Shown: one piece after another, positions 8,888 through 17,700 of the stretch
How positions within the stretch are numbered: position 1 is the stretch's first letter
Layout: every line of letters begins with the position of its first letter
Assembly: GCF_003260975.1 (NCBI RefSeq)
Contig: NZ_CP030041.1
Span: forward strand, 4,963,501-5,027,500
Source of the DNA: Echinicola strongylocentroti
GTDB lineage: Bacteria; Bacteroidota; Bacteroidia; Cytophagales; Cyclobacteriaceae
Direction of reading: 5' to 3'
DNA: 64,000 nt
Made by a program: the position numbers and the translations under genes
The notes under the pieces: generated by a model
What the model was told of the DNA's origin: nothing
Databases searched by the model: none
The model's input: the letters and a program-made list of their open reading frames with translations, nothing else

Positions 8888-9205
8888 ATGGCGTTTGACA
8901 AGTTCATAGAATTCTCCCAACCGGTAACGGTAAAGTCAGCTTCAGGAATGGAAACGACCACTTTCCAGAAGCTTGATATCCCCAGTTACGGGGAACTGGT
9001 CACCAAGCCGGGCGGAGAGAAAAACGAGGGAAAGCAACTGGTAGCCAGTAGGCAGGATACCTTTAGGATCAGGTACAGAGCTGACATAAATGAAACATTC
9101 ATTATGGAAGTCCTGGGAACAAAATACGATATCTATTGGATTGAGCCTGAAAACAGACGGGCATATATCCAGATCACCGCTACAAGGAAGGACAATGATA
9201 GGTAA
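8888..9205 (+). CDS. Phage head-closure protein
   Basis: 105 residues from ATG 8888, 2 nt after the connector stop; a longer in-frame start at 8852 would overlap the connector and is less likely. The beta-rich protein has the head-closure pattern (a request such as TFRIRYRADINETFIMEV.GTKYDIYWIEP followed by YIQITATR), as in SPP1 gp16/HK97 gp7-type proteins that seal the packaged head. It overlaps the next gene by 11 nt. Confidence 0.8.
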   Translation: MAFDKFIEFSQPVTVKSASGMETTTFQKLDIPSYGELVTKPGGEKNEGKQLVASRQDTFRIRYRADINETFIMEVLGTKYDIYWIEPENRRAYIQITATRKDNDR

Positions 9206-9581
9206 CTCCATATACGCACTGTTAATGGCCAATCCTGTAGTAGACACTTACGTATCTGACAGGATATATCCGGTACAGGCACCGCAGAGGGACATGGGCA
9301 ACCTGATCATTTATGGGATTGCCGGAACCAAACCAGAGGAGACCAAGCAGGGTCCCAGCAAGGAAGACTGGGTAATGGTGGACATAGTGGTCTATTCAAA
9401 GGACTATGACGAGATGCACACCATTGCAAAGGCCGTGCGTGAAGCTCTGGACTATCAGAACGGAACCATTGCCGGTAATGAAATATCCAATATCGTATTT
9501 GAGGATTACAGTGATTCCTGGCAGACAGACCGGGAATGTTATGAAGGATTATTGCAGTTCACAGTCATATCGAAACCATGA
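9195..9581 (+). CDS. Tail completion protein (DUF3168-like)
   Basis: 128 residues from ATG 9195; a longer start at 9090 lies deep inside the upstream gene. The pattern of an N-terminal helix (SIYALLMANPVVDTYV), then RIYPVQAPQ and a ferredoxin-like alternation of strands and helices fits DUF3168-type tail terminators, which cap the tail tube and join it to the head. Overlaps neighbours on both sides by 11 and 4 nt. Confidence 0.75.
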   Translation: MIGNSIYALLMANPVVDTYVSDRIYPVQAPQRDMGNLIIYGIAGTKPEETKQGPSKEDWVMVDIVVYSKDYDEMHTIAKAVREALDYQNGTIAGNEISNIVFEDYSDSWQTDRECYEGLLQFTVISKP

Positions 9582-9733
9582 AAGTAAAACTCTTAACAGA
9601 CATCAAATCCAAATCACTCAAACGGGTAATCCTGAAGGGTGAAGAGGTCACGGCCGAGGATCTAGTGGCAAAGGTCTGGATCAAAAAAGGCTATGCAACG
9701 GAAGTTCAACCTACTAAAGACAAAAAATCATGA
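9578..9733 (+). CDS. Small phage protein, unknown
   Basis: 51 residues. It starts within the preceding stop (ATGA) and its own TGA overlaps the tail-tube start (ATGA). Lys-rich, with a KGEEVTAEDLVAKVWIKKGY segment reminiscent of the small protein at 8123. Translational coupling on both sides supports it. Function unknown. Confidence 0.6.
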   Translation: MKVKLLTDIKSKSLKRVILKGEEVTAEDLVAKVWIKKGYATEVQPTKDKKS

Positions 9734-10134
9734 GCTACAACGGAACACAAATACTGATCAAGCTCGCCACGGAAGCCATCCTCGGACAGACCAGCTCCAA
9801 CCTGGACCATACCTGGGACATGATCGAGACCACCACGAAACAGTCTACGGCTCGGGCTAAGACCTACGAGACGGGGGAAAACGGGTGGACGTCATCTTGT
9901 GAAACCAAACTAAACATCACTGAAGGGACGGCGCTGAAAGAATTAATGGACGCTGCCGACTTAGGAACCGCCCACGACTTTGAATCCGGTTCGGGAGTAG
10001 TGGACAGCATGACCACCACGGGACAGGTGCTGATTTCTGGAATCAGTATTTCAGAACCCCAAAATGATGTAATCACAGTGTCCTACACCCTTCAGGGAAC
10101 AGGGCCGGTAACCAGAACAATTGAAGCAGTATGA
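9730..10134 (+). CDS. Major tail tube protein (TP901-1-like)
   Basis: 134 residues, beta-rich and short of charged helices. SYNGTQILIKLATEAILGQTS at the N-terminus and a C-terminal VLISGISISEPQNDVITVSYTLQGTG segment match TP901-1/phi13-type tail tube proteins, which stack as hexamers to build the tail. It lies between the tail completion protein and the assembly chaperones, the standard order. ATGA couplings at both ends. Confidence 0.85.
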   Translation: MSYNGTQILIKLATEAILGQTSSNLDHTWDMIETTTKQSTARAKTYETGENGWTSSCETKLNITEGTALKELMDAADLGTAHDFESGSGVVDSMTTTGQVLISGISISEPQNDVITVSYTLQGTGPVTRTIEAV

Positions 10135-10430
10135 TAAAGGAAGTCAAATTCAATGGGGAAAAGAAAACCTTGAAGCTTGGATATAAAGCTATCAAGGCAA
10201 TGTCGGACGCCCAGAAAAAAGGGATGTCTGAAATGGAGGTAATGGAGACAGCTGCTTTAGCTGGGTTTCAGTCTGCAGATAGGTCAGAAGGCCGTGACCT
10301 TACCACTCATGAAGAGTTGTTGGACTGGCTTGAAGAGGATGATGATTTCTTTTGGGAAATACAAAAAGCCCTTGAGGAATTTAGCGAAAATTTTTCCAAC
10401 CGGGCGAAGGCGAAGGAGGAGAAAGGATAA
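10131..10430 (+). CDS. Tail assembly chaperone, short form (gpG-like)
   Basis: 99 residues: a small N-terminal strand region followed by helices and a very acidic stretch (WLEEDDDFFWEIQKALEEF). Position between tail tube and tape measure, plus the second open frame downstream, identify it as the gpG-type chaperone that coats the tape measure protein during tail assembly. A slippery heptamer A-AAT-TTT lies at 10388-10394, 36 nt before the stop. Confidence 0.82.
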   Translation: MIKEVKFNGEKKTLKLGYKAIKAMSDAQKKGMSEMEVMETAALAGFQSADRSEGRDLTTHEELLDWLEEDDDFFWEIQKALEEFSENFSNRAKAKEEKG

Positions 10431-10840
10431 CACTGGACCAGTACCTGGACGATTGTCTAGGTGCTGCCGTCCAGATGGGTGTATCATATTCCGAATTCTG
10501 GCAGATGTGCCCGGAAGAATTCAAGGCTATCGAGAAAATTTGGGAAAGGAAGTACAGGGAACAAATGGAACTATGGAGGTTACAGACCTATTACCAGGCG
10601 GCCCACTTCTTTGACCCTAAGAAACCCACTCCTACCCCGCAGAATTGGCACCCGTTACCCTGGGACAAACAGAAAAAGAGCGAAACGCCTTTTTACACCA
10701 TAGAGGAACGGATAAGGATTTTCAAAGAAAGAGGTAGAGAAGATTGGATACCTAAACACTGGTGGAATGAGCTTGGAAGTGCAGGGTCTGGAACAATGGA
10801 CCAAGGAAATGAAGGGATTGCCGGAAAAGCTGAAGCGTAA
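10131..10840 (+). CDS. Tail assembly chaperone, frameshifted long form (gpGT-like)
   Basis: The downstream frame (to 10840) is open from well before the short-form stop and has no convincing independent start; the ATG at 10475 sits inside helical sequence with no ribosome site. A -1 shift on A-AAT-TTT (10388-10394) joins residue 88 of the short form to FQPGEGEGGERITLDQYL and on to SEFWQMCPEEFKAIEKIWERKY, giving about 236 residues. This is the classical G/GT programmed frameshift of long-tailed phages. The T part binds the tape measure. It overlaps the next gene by 74 nt. Confidence 0.7.
10388..10394 (+). promoter_or_regulatory. Programmed -1 frameshift slippery heptamer
   Basis: In the short-form frame the codons read GAA AAT TTT TCC, so the heptamer A AAT TTT fits X XXY YYZ exactly, with both tRNAs able to re-pair one base back. 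The -1 frame then stays open to 10840. Efficiency cannot be judged from sequence. Confidence 0.7.
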
Positions 10841-11276
10841 AAAGCTGCTACAGCTGATCCGTAAAGTCACTGGCCCCGTAGAGAAGGCCGCTAAGCTTGA
10901 AGTCCAGATGATAGAAAGACGGGCATGGACAGAAGAAGGGAGGGCGACTACCGGAAACCTAGAGGCTTCAATCGGAAGGATCAGAGGTAAATCCAAGGAG
11001 TTTCCCAACATCCAAGTAGCACCAAGGGCGAAGGGAAAGTTTCAAGGAGGGCATGGTCATTTGGTTCATTTCGGAACCAAGAAGCGATATGGAAGCGCAC
11101 GAAGAGGGTTGAGCGGAAGGTATTACCGTGGGGCCGTAAAGCCAAATCCATACATGAAAAGGGCATTTGACAAGACGTTTAACCAATCCCGTGCCCAGTT
11201 CGAAAAGGACATGGCCAGATATTTACAACAGGAGCTTAATAAGCTCGAAAAAATGAGAGCAAATGGCGTTAGCTAA
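10767..11276 (+). CDS. HK97 gp10-like tail/joining protein
   Basis: 169 residues. The pattern of an N-terminal helix (LEVQGLEQWTKEMKGLPEKL), a basic core, LVHFGTKKRYG, then KPNPYMKRAFDKTF is the HK97-gp10 family signature (HxxEFGT/NPFMRPA type). Such proteins act at the head-tail joint or tail completion. It overlaps the chaperone long form by 74 nt and the tape measure by 14 nt. Its place after the chaperones, not before the tail tube, is slightly unusual. Confidence 0.8.
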   Translation: MSLEVQGLEQWTKEMKGLPEKLKRKKLLQLIRKVTGPVEKAAKLEVQMIERRAWTEEGRATTGNLEASIGRIRGKSKEFPNIQVAPRAKGKFQGGHGHLVHFGTKKRYGSARRGLSGRYYRGAVKPNPYMKRAFDKTFNQSRAQFEKDMARYLQQELNKLEKMRANGVS

Positions 11277-13413
11277 TGTAAACCTAAAATTTGGTGTAAA
11301 CCTTAAAGACTTTTCCAGCAAGCTCCAAAATATGGAGAAGAATGTGGAGAAGTTTGGAAATAACCTAAAGAAGGTCGGTGGAGGTCTTACAAAGGGACTT
11401 ACTGCCCCGATTATTGGAGCTACAGCAGCAGCTACAGCATTAGCCATAAAGGTCGGTGGAGTAGCGGACAGGCTTTTGGACCTTGAACAGATCACCGGCA
11501 TTAGTACGGACTCGCTTCAGGAATATCAGTATGTGGCCAATCAAGCAGGTGTAAGCACCGAATCCGTAAGTGCGGCAATGGAAGGGTTGACCAGGAGGAT
11601 CATGGACCTTGAAGAACCTTCCAATAAAGCGGGGATAGCCCTTAAAGAACTGGGAGTGTACGTGAGAAATGCCAACGGTGAACTGAGGACGGGCGACCAG
11701 ATAATGGACGATGTGATCAATTCATTAGCTGACATGCAGAACCCCGTAGAACGCAATGCTTATGGCGCCAAGATATTTGGAGGAGCATGGAAAGATATGG
11801 CTCCTATCCTGAGTATGGGTACCAAAGGTATCAAGGCGGCACGGGAAGAGGCTCATCAACTAGGTATTGTCATGTCCAAGGATAGTTTGAATGGATCAAA
11901 TGCATTTAGAATGTCCGTTGATAGACTGAAAGCTACTTTTGATGGTTTGTTAAATCAAATGGGAGCTTCATTCGCCCCTATGCTCAATGACACCATCATA
12001 CCTTTGATCGATGACTTTGTTGTCCCCGCTTTCAGGGCTTTTGCTGGATTTATAAAGAGGATCACGGACGGGTTTAATTCCCTTTCCCCGGTAGTCAAGA
12101 ACATTGCTTTAGTAGTCACCGGGTTGGTTGCCGCCGTAGGGCCGTTGCTGACAGGGTTGGGAGTACTTACTATGACAGTAATTCCAGCCCTTAAAACTGG
12201 TATAATGGTGCTGACCACAGTGTTTTCACCGTTGGTACTAAAAATAGCTGCAGTAGTAGCCATAGTTGGTGGTCTTGCCTTAGTAGTAAAGGGAGTTATT
12301 GACAGTTGGGAAACAGTTAAGACTTATTTTAGTCAGTTGTGGGACAGGATAAAGCTATTTTTCATAAAGGGAGTGGCAGGAACATTGGAGGTGTTCAATA
12401 AATTCACCTCTGCAATTGGGCTGGATTTCTCGGACACTATAGACGGTCTTAGAGAAAAGTCAAAAGGAATGCAGGAAGCCCTGGACGCTCAGCCAGTGGT
12501 CACCCTAGGCGATGTGTTTTCAGAGGTGGGAAGTAGTATTATGAATACATTCACCTCTCTTAAAGATAGTGTAACCAGCTCTATGAGCACTACCAGAGAG
12601 GAGGTTACTAAAACCACGGAAGCTGTGAAAGGTTTAGGAGGAGCTGTACAGTCCTTGACATCTTCCGGATTAGGTGATATATCAACAAGCAGTAATAGAA
12701 AGTCTATGCTTCCAGAAATCGATGTGGATGCCTTTAATGAAAAACTAGACAGCATTAAACTAGCTGTAGTCAATAAAGGTCACCAAATCAATGACGCAAT
12801 AGTTTCTTTTAACCAGCAGGCTAGCAGCATAATTACGGGGTCCATCGGATCAACCTTTAGCCAAATAGGGACAGCTATTGGAGAAGGTTTCGTGTCAGGT
12901 GAGAATGCCTTCAAAGCTGCTGGTAAATCACTATTAGGATCCCTAGCTGGAATTATGAGCCAGATTGGTGAATTGATGATAGAGTATGGCGCTTTAGCTA
13001 TCGTGAAAGCCAAACTCGATGCATCAATGGCTATTCCAGGAGCAGGATTTATCACTGGCCCCTTGGCAATTGCTGCAGGTATCGCCCTAATATCTGCCTC
13101 TGCGGCCGTTGGGGCAGTGGCCTCCGGTAAATCATCGGGTTCTAGTGGTGGAGGTGCATTAGGCGAAGCCACTAACGTCTCAGGTATGAGAGCAATGGGA
13201 GGAACTGTGTCAGCTGGAAATTCTTATATTGTTGGCGAGCGTGGCCCTGAAATTTGGAAAGCTAGTGGTCATGGTAAGATAATACCTAACAATAAACTGG
13301 GAGGTTTAAACGGTCCTTTGTTGATCAGGATAGTAGGTGAATTTATCCAACGGGGTACAGACATGGTTGCCACTATTGATCAGACAAAAATGGTTTACGG
13401 TAGAACAACCTAA
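11263..13413 (+). CDS. Tail tape measure protein
   Basis: 716 residues. Helical N-terminus (residues 1-40) with heptad-like spacing, then a typical TP901 tape-measure core, two long hydrophobic blocks (about residues 283-345 and 590-625) and a Gly/Ser-rich C-terminal part with IVGERGPEIWKASGHGKIIPN, a hallmark of these proteins. It sets tail length and helps DNA enter the cell; this size predicts a fairly short siphovirus tail of roughly 100 nm. Followed directly by a tRNA and terminator. Confidence 0.93.
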   Translation: MALANVNLKFGVNLKDFSSKLQNMEKNVEKFGNNLKKVGGGLTKGLTAPIIGATAAATALAIKVGGVADRLLDLEQITGISTDSLQEYQYVANQAGVSTESVSAAMEGLTRRIMDLEEPSNKAGIALKELGVYVRNANGELRTGDQIMDDVINSLADMQNPVERNAYGAKIFGGAWKDMAPILSMGTKGIKAAREEAHQLGIVMSKDSLNGSNAFRMSVDRLKATFDGLLNQMGASFAPMLNDTIIPLIDDFVVPAFRAFAGFIKRITDGFNSLSPVVKNIALVVTGLVAAVGPLLTGLGVLTMTVIPALKTGIMVLTTVFSPLVLKIAAVVAIVGGLALVVKGVIDSWETVKTYFSQLWDRIKLFFIKGVAGTLEVFNKFTSAIGLDFSDTIDGLREKSKGMQEALDAQPVVTLGDVFSEVGSSIMNTFTSLKDSVTSSMSTTREEVTKTTEAVKGLGGAVQSLTSSGLGDISTSSNRKSMLPEIDVDAFNEKLDSIKLAVVNKGHQINDAIVSFNQQASSIITGSIGSTFSQIGTAIGEGFVSGENAFKAAGKSLLGSLAGIMSQIGELMIEYGALAIVKAKLDASMAIPGAGFITGPLAIAAGIALISASAAVGAVASGKSSGSSGGGALGEATNVSGMRAMGGTVSAGNSYIVGERGPEIWKASGHGKIIPNNKLGGLNGPLLIRIVGEFIQRGTDMVATIDQTKMVYGRTT

Positions 13414-13460
13414 ATCCCGGTAACTGGCGTAAGGAGAAATCCAAGTCCCTTACCGGAAAC

Positions 13461-13532
13461 ACACCTTTAGCTCAGTTGGCAGAGCAGTGGACTCCAAATC
13501 CATGTGCGAGGGTTCGAATCCTTCAGGGTGTG
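13461..13532 (+). tRNA. tRNA-Trp (anticodon CCA), phage-borne
   Basis: 72 nt without CCA. Acceptor ACACCTT pairs with AGGGTGT, the D arm has GCTC/GAGC, the anticodon stem is GTGGA/TCCAT with loop CTCCAAA (anticodon CCA), and the T arm is GAGGG-TTCGAAT-CCTTC. All stems close with only wobble exceptions. It lies 47 nt after the tape measure stop and 31 nt before a terminator, so it is probably cut from the late transcript. Four-nt variable region; CCA is not encoded. Confidence 0.93.
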
Positions 13533-13563
13533 CGGCTAGATGAATGGTTATTTTGGTTAAAGT

Positions 13564-13593
13564 AAAAAGCCTCGGATAACACCGAGGCTTTTT
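13564..13593. terminator. Bidirectional intrinsic terminator
   Basis: AAAAAGCCTCGG (13564-13575) and CCGAGGCTTTTT (13582-13593) form a perfect 12-bp stem with a 6-nt loop, with A and T tracts on both sides. It ends the rightward tape measure/tRNA transcript and the leftward moron transcript. Confidence 0.92.
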
Positions 13594-13606
13594 TGATATC
13601 ATTTGT

Positions 13607-13984
13607 TTATTCGCTCTTTACTATTTCCAAAACACGCCCATCCTCCTTAGATACTCTAGCAATAACAGCTTTCAAAATTTTCGCATTAAAAGCGTTCGTT
13701 GCTCGGTATTCCATGTAAACCAATAAATGGTCATCCTCTTCCTTGTATGTGGTTTTTACATGTTCAAAGCTTTCAGGATCATTCAATCGGTCTTCAATGT
13801 AATATGATAACATGAAATGCATTCCATCCGATGGGGAGAATTGATCATCGATATTCTTTTTGGATTGTTCTTCCGGGGTTAGTGGCTCTTCGTTGCCTGT
13901 ACACAGAACAACCAGGACACTGAAAATTATTATAATCCCCAAACATCCTATACAGCTCCTTTTGTAGTCTTTTTTATCGCTCAT
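13607..13984 (-). CDS. Membrane-anchored small protein, probable prophage moron
   Basis: 125 residues on the strand opposite to the phage structural genes. A basic N-terminus is followed by a single hydrophobic segment (about residues 12-28) with nearby Cys residues, then an acidic exposed domain with YYIEDRLNDPESFEHVKT and VYMEYRATNAF. That domain type is common in small prophage and host lipoproteins of unknown role. Last gene of a leftward three-gene cassette between two late genes; reversed genes in that place are often expressed in the lysogen and alter immunity or the cell surface. Function inferred only. Confidence 0.65.
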   Translation of the reverse strand: MSDKKDYKRSCIGCLGIIIIFSVLVVLCTGNEEPLTPEEQSKKNIDDQFSPSDGMHFMLSYYIEDRLNDPESFEHVKTTYKEEDDHLLVYMEYRATNAFNAKILKAVIARVSKEDGRVLEIVKSE

Positions 13985-13994
13985 AGGTTGGTAA

Positions 13995-14177
13995 TTATAA
14001 TCCTGAATCTAATCCAATAGCAATAATAATCCCCGCCAATACCACTACAATTAGGTATGCCCACAAGAAATTAGTAATTACCGTTAACCGGTCCCTGCAC
14101 TCTACGGTACTGATTAGAATTTTCTCTTGTAGTTCACGGTCAGAGAGTTCTTTTATAGTTTTTTTCTTTTCGCTCAT
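13995..14177 (-). CDS. Small single-pass membrane protein, cassette member
   Basis: 60 residues. A basic, charged N-terminal half (MSEKKKTIKELSDRELQEKI) is followed by a hydrophobic segment at about residues 38-55. It sits 10 nt upstream of the 13607-13984 gene in the same leftward cassette and starts with a similar MS-D/E-KK motif. No known family recognised. Confidence 0.6.
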   Translation of the reverse strand: MSEKKKTIKELSDRELQEKILISTVECRDRLTVITNFLWAYLIVVVLAGIIIAIGLDSGL

Positions 14178-14181
14178 GATT

Positions 14182-14655
14182 TTAAAAGTCTACGTTAGAA
14201 GTACTAATATGCTGGTATAGGCTTGAAGCTAAGTTTTCCATGTCTTTCATTGCTTCTTCTTCAGTATACTTTGGAGCTGTACTCATTTCATAATAGGCCC
14301 ACTCTTGGGGTGTTATAGATATTCTAACTTTATCATCCTTTACGCGGATATCAATAATAGAATAAACCCTGCTGTCAGATGTAGTTCCATATAGACCAGT
14401 GGAAACACCTCCGGACATTAAGTATTTCCCCATTAAAACTCCATCCTCTTTATCACTATGCTGGATAACACTTTCAGCATCATTAAAAGTTTTAATCATC
14501 CATTCATTTGCCATTAAGAAAAGATCATCCTGGGAGGTATCCAATGATTCGTAGACCTGTACATATGGTCTATCTTCCATGTTAACAACTTTTGCAGACA
14601 TGCATGATGACAGTAAAATGATTGAAGTAGCGAGTAGTAAAATTTGATTTTTCAT
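14182..14655 (-). CDS. DUF4468-like lipoprotein, cassette member
   Basis: 157 residues. Signal peptide with lipobox LLSSC (Cys at residue 18), so it is an anchored lipoprotein. The remainder (YVQVYESLDTSQDDLFLMANEWMIKTFNDAESVIQHSDKEDG) resembles the TBP-like-fold DUF4468 domain of Bacteroidota lipoproteins, whose role is unknown. First gene of the leftward cassette; 4 nt separate it from the next gene. In a prophage a surface lipoprotein suggests superinfection exclusion or host fitness, which is inference. Confidence 0.72.
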   Translation of the reverse strand: MKNQILLLATSIILLSSCMSAKVVNMEDRPYVQVYESLDTSQDDLFLMANEWMIKTFNDAESVIQHSDKEDGVLMGKYLMSGGVSTGLYGTTSDSRVYSIIDIRVKDDKVRISITPQEWAYYEMSTAPKYTEEEAMKDMENLASSLYQHISTSNVDF

Positions 14656-14702
14656 AAATGAGTAGAGTTAAATTGTCAATAAAATGCCAATATAATAAAA
14701 AA

Positions 14703-14718
14703 GGAACAATGTCCCCCC
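14703..14718 (+). promoter_or_regulatory. 16-bp shared leader element, copy 2 (tail fibre)
   Basis: Identical to the 16-mer at 4836-4851 and placed 48 nt before the start codon at 14751, as in the portal gene. The upstream sequence is A/T-rich. The gene needs its own start signal because the preceding transcript is closed by the terminator at 13564-13593 and the intervening cassette runs the other way. Confidence 0.55.
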
Positions 14719-14750
14719 CTCCCTACCCCGCCTAAGTCTAATTTAGCGAT

Positions 14751-17700
14751 ATGGCTTATGGACTAAGGTATATTCTTGAATACGACAACAAGTTTGGCAC
14801 GTGCCGGGACGAGATATACACCCGTGACTTTGAAGGCGCTGCCCAGTACATAGATGGGGGTGCCGTCCCTTTCCTGTTGACCAGGAACAATAGCAAGGAT
14901 ATCAAGCAGCATTTTAAAGGCTCTGATTCCACGATATCACTTTTGTCCAATGTCTCTAAATACTACTTCGATCTATTTGAGGGAGACGAACGCCAACACA
15001 AGCTTATACACAAGGAACAGGGTGTGGAGGTATGGAGTGGATGGCTCACACCTGATCTGTTCAATGAAGCATACAAGACAGCTCCTTACGAGACAAAGAT
15101 AAAGGCCACAGACGGCATTGGAGGGCTTAAGGAAATACCCTTGCCAGATATCACTGCAGACGAATACAGCAGCACGGCTACGGAAAAGGACGTGGTAATA
15201 GCTTGCCTGGGAGAAACCGATCTAGAGTTGGACGTGGTAATAGCCGCAAACCTTTACAGTGCCGGCATGACCGACACGGATTGCCCACTGTCACAGAGCT
15301 CTGTTAATATGCAAGCTTTTCTAAAGGATGAGGACGGTGAGGAAGACGTACCTATGAGCTGCTATGAGGTATTGGAAAAGATATTGAAGTCCTGGAATGC
15401 ATTCGTGGCACAGGTGGACAATAAGTGGCATATCATACGCTGGCCAGAGCTTTATGGTAGCTCCATAGCATTTAGGAGATTTGGCCATACGGGAACGCTT
15501 TTGGAAAGTGGAACCCATTCCCTTACCAAAACCTTCAATTCGGAAGGAATAAAGCTTAACGGGGCCATGCTACAGACCGATCGGGCATACAAAAAGTTAA
15601 GTGTGTCCCAGAATTTTGGTAATATCCTTGGATCAGAGTCCGGTCAACTGATCCCGGACACCAATTTCAATGACTGGAATTTGGAATACCAGGGACCGGT
15701 GGCCCAGTTTGGATCCGTATGGAAACTTAACAAATGGACCTACCACGGTATTAATCCCTTTATTAACGAGGACAATGGAGAAGTAAGAAGGGTATTACAG
15801 GACTCCGAAACGGGATGGAATACCTGCCTGATCTATAATGCATTGTTGGACTTTCCGGACAATCCTGCCTATGAGGTGTACTTGCAATCCACTCCTGTGT
15901 CGATTAAGAAGGAAGTGGAGAATGTAATCGCATTAAGTTTTGATGTGCAGTGTGCCACTAAGGGTTCTAATAACGTGCTTGTAGATGCATACTTTGTAAT
16001 AGGCGTGCAGCTCGGTACAAAATGGCTTGGTGTAGACGGGAACGGTGGGTATGAATGGAAGAACACGAAGGAATACATCTCATGGAAAGTGGGGGCGACC
16101 TATCGATGGGAGGCAATAGACCTTGGTAACCTTCCCGTGCCTGAGGATGGCGACCTATCAGTTAGGATTTTTCCTATTGTGCAGACAGGATCAACCGCCA
16201 AGACGGAGTATGTATCTGTGTGGAGCGGGTTTAGGTGTACACTTGTTAATAATCCCGCTCTGATCAACAAGAAGGTTTATTACAAGACGGTAAACCCTGA
16301 GAACTTTACTACTAAGCTTGATGATATCTCCTTGGAACTAGGCGACGCCAAAACAATAATGTCGCAGAATGCCAAGATTGTGGGTGGGACTTTTACCGAG
16401 GAATGGCACCGAAAGGGTATTTCGGAAACAGAACCACTGGCAAGGCTTATAGCCCGGGAATACCTTAACCAGTACCAGGCGACTACCTATAATATTCTTG
16501 GAGGAAATACCCGAACAGGGCTTCATATATTCGCTAATTATCAAGATCTGGATAATGAGCCAGATAGGTATTTCATACTAGGAGGTGGTACCTACGATGC
16601 AAAGCAAAGTGAATGGAGGCCTGATTTCTTGGAAATCAACCAGGTCGAGACCTCTCAGGCTATTTTACCGTACGAGGAGGCTTCTGAAGATCAGGGTGTC
16701 CCTTCTACAGGCCCAGAGTCCTCGCCTGATCCAGAGACTAGTTTTTCATTTAACCTGCCTGACGGAACTATTCCCCAGGTACAGGATAGTCAAATGACCG
16801 AAAGCGGGGCTAGGGTAGTATATGACGAAGGAGGTGAGTTGGAGAGGTTTGAGTTTGATGGCCGGGTAAAAGCTTTAGATGCTATCGAACCTGAAGAACT
16901 TTTACCGAAAGGACAGGCTGAAAGTATTTTCTACACCCAAGAAGAATTAGATAATTTCTTTGCTGGAAATGTACCCATATCCGGATACAATAAGGATAAT
17001 TGGGATGAGGCTTACAGCTGGGGACCTCATTCCGGGGTTTACATACCATTATCTCAAAAAGGGATAGCTAATGGAGTGGCAACATTGGACGGAGGAGGTA
17101 AAGTCCCCATTAACCAACTTCCCAACGCTATAATGATATACAAGGGAGTATGGAATGCAAGTACGAACACCCCTTCATTATCAAACGGTACAGGTGAAGC
17201 AGGATGGACTTATAAAGTTACTGGGGCACCAAGTCCGGGAGTTAACTTTGATTTTGGTTCGGGTAATGTCCATGTGGAGAACGGGGATTATGTAATCTAC
17301 AATGATAGTGGGGAATGGGAGAAGTCGGATAACACGGATGCTGTTACCAGTGTATTCGGAAGGACAGGGGTAATCACCGCTCAATCTGGTGACTATTCTG
17401 CTTTTTACGAGCCTATATTCACCAAAAACACAGCTTTTAACAAGAGTTTCGGCACGTCTGCAGGAACGGTAGCGCAGGGTAATGACAGTAGAATTTTGAA
17501 TGGCCAGACGGCTTTTGGTTGGGGCAATCATGCGTTGGCTGGTTATCTGACGAGTGCGGATCTGAATGGCTATGCTACGGAAAGTTGGGTAACATCGCAA
17601 GGCTATGCAGTATCCGGTACCGGAGGCGGTCAGGTGCGAACCAATACCCAATTGGATGCAAGATACCAGTTATCGGGCGATTATGTTTTTTCCAGACCCC

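Noticed and set aside
10475..10840. Independent gene for the second tail chaperone frame
   Set aside because: The frame is open upstream to the slippery heptamer and the ATG lacks a ribosome site; a frameshift product is more likely.
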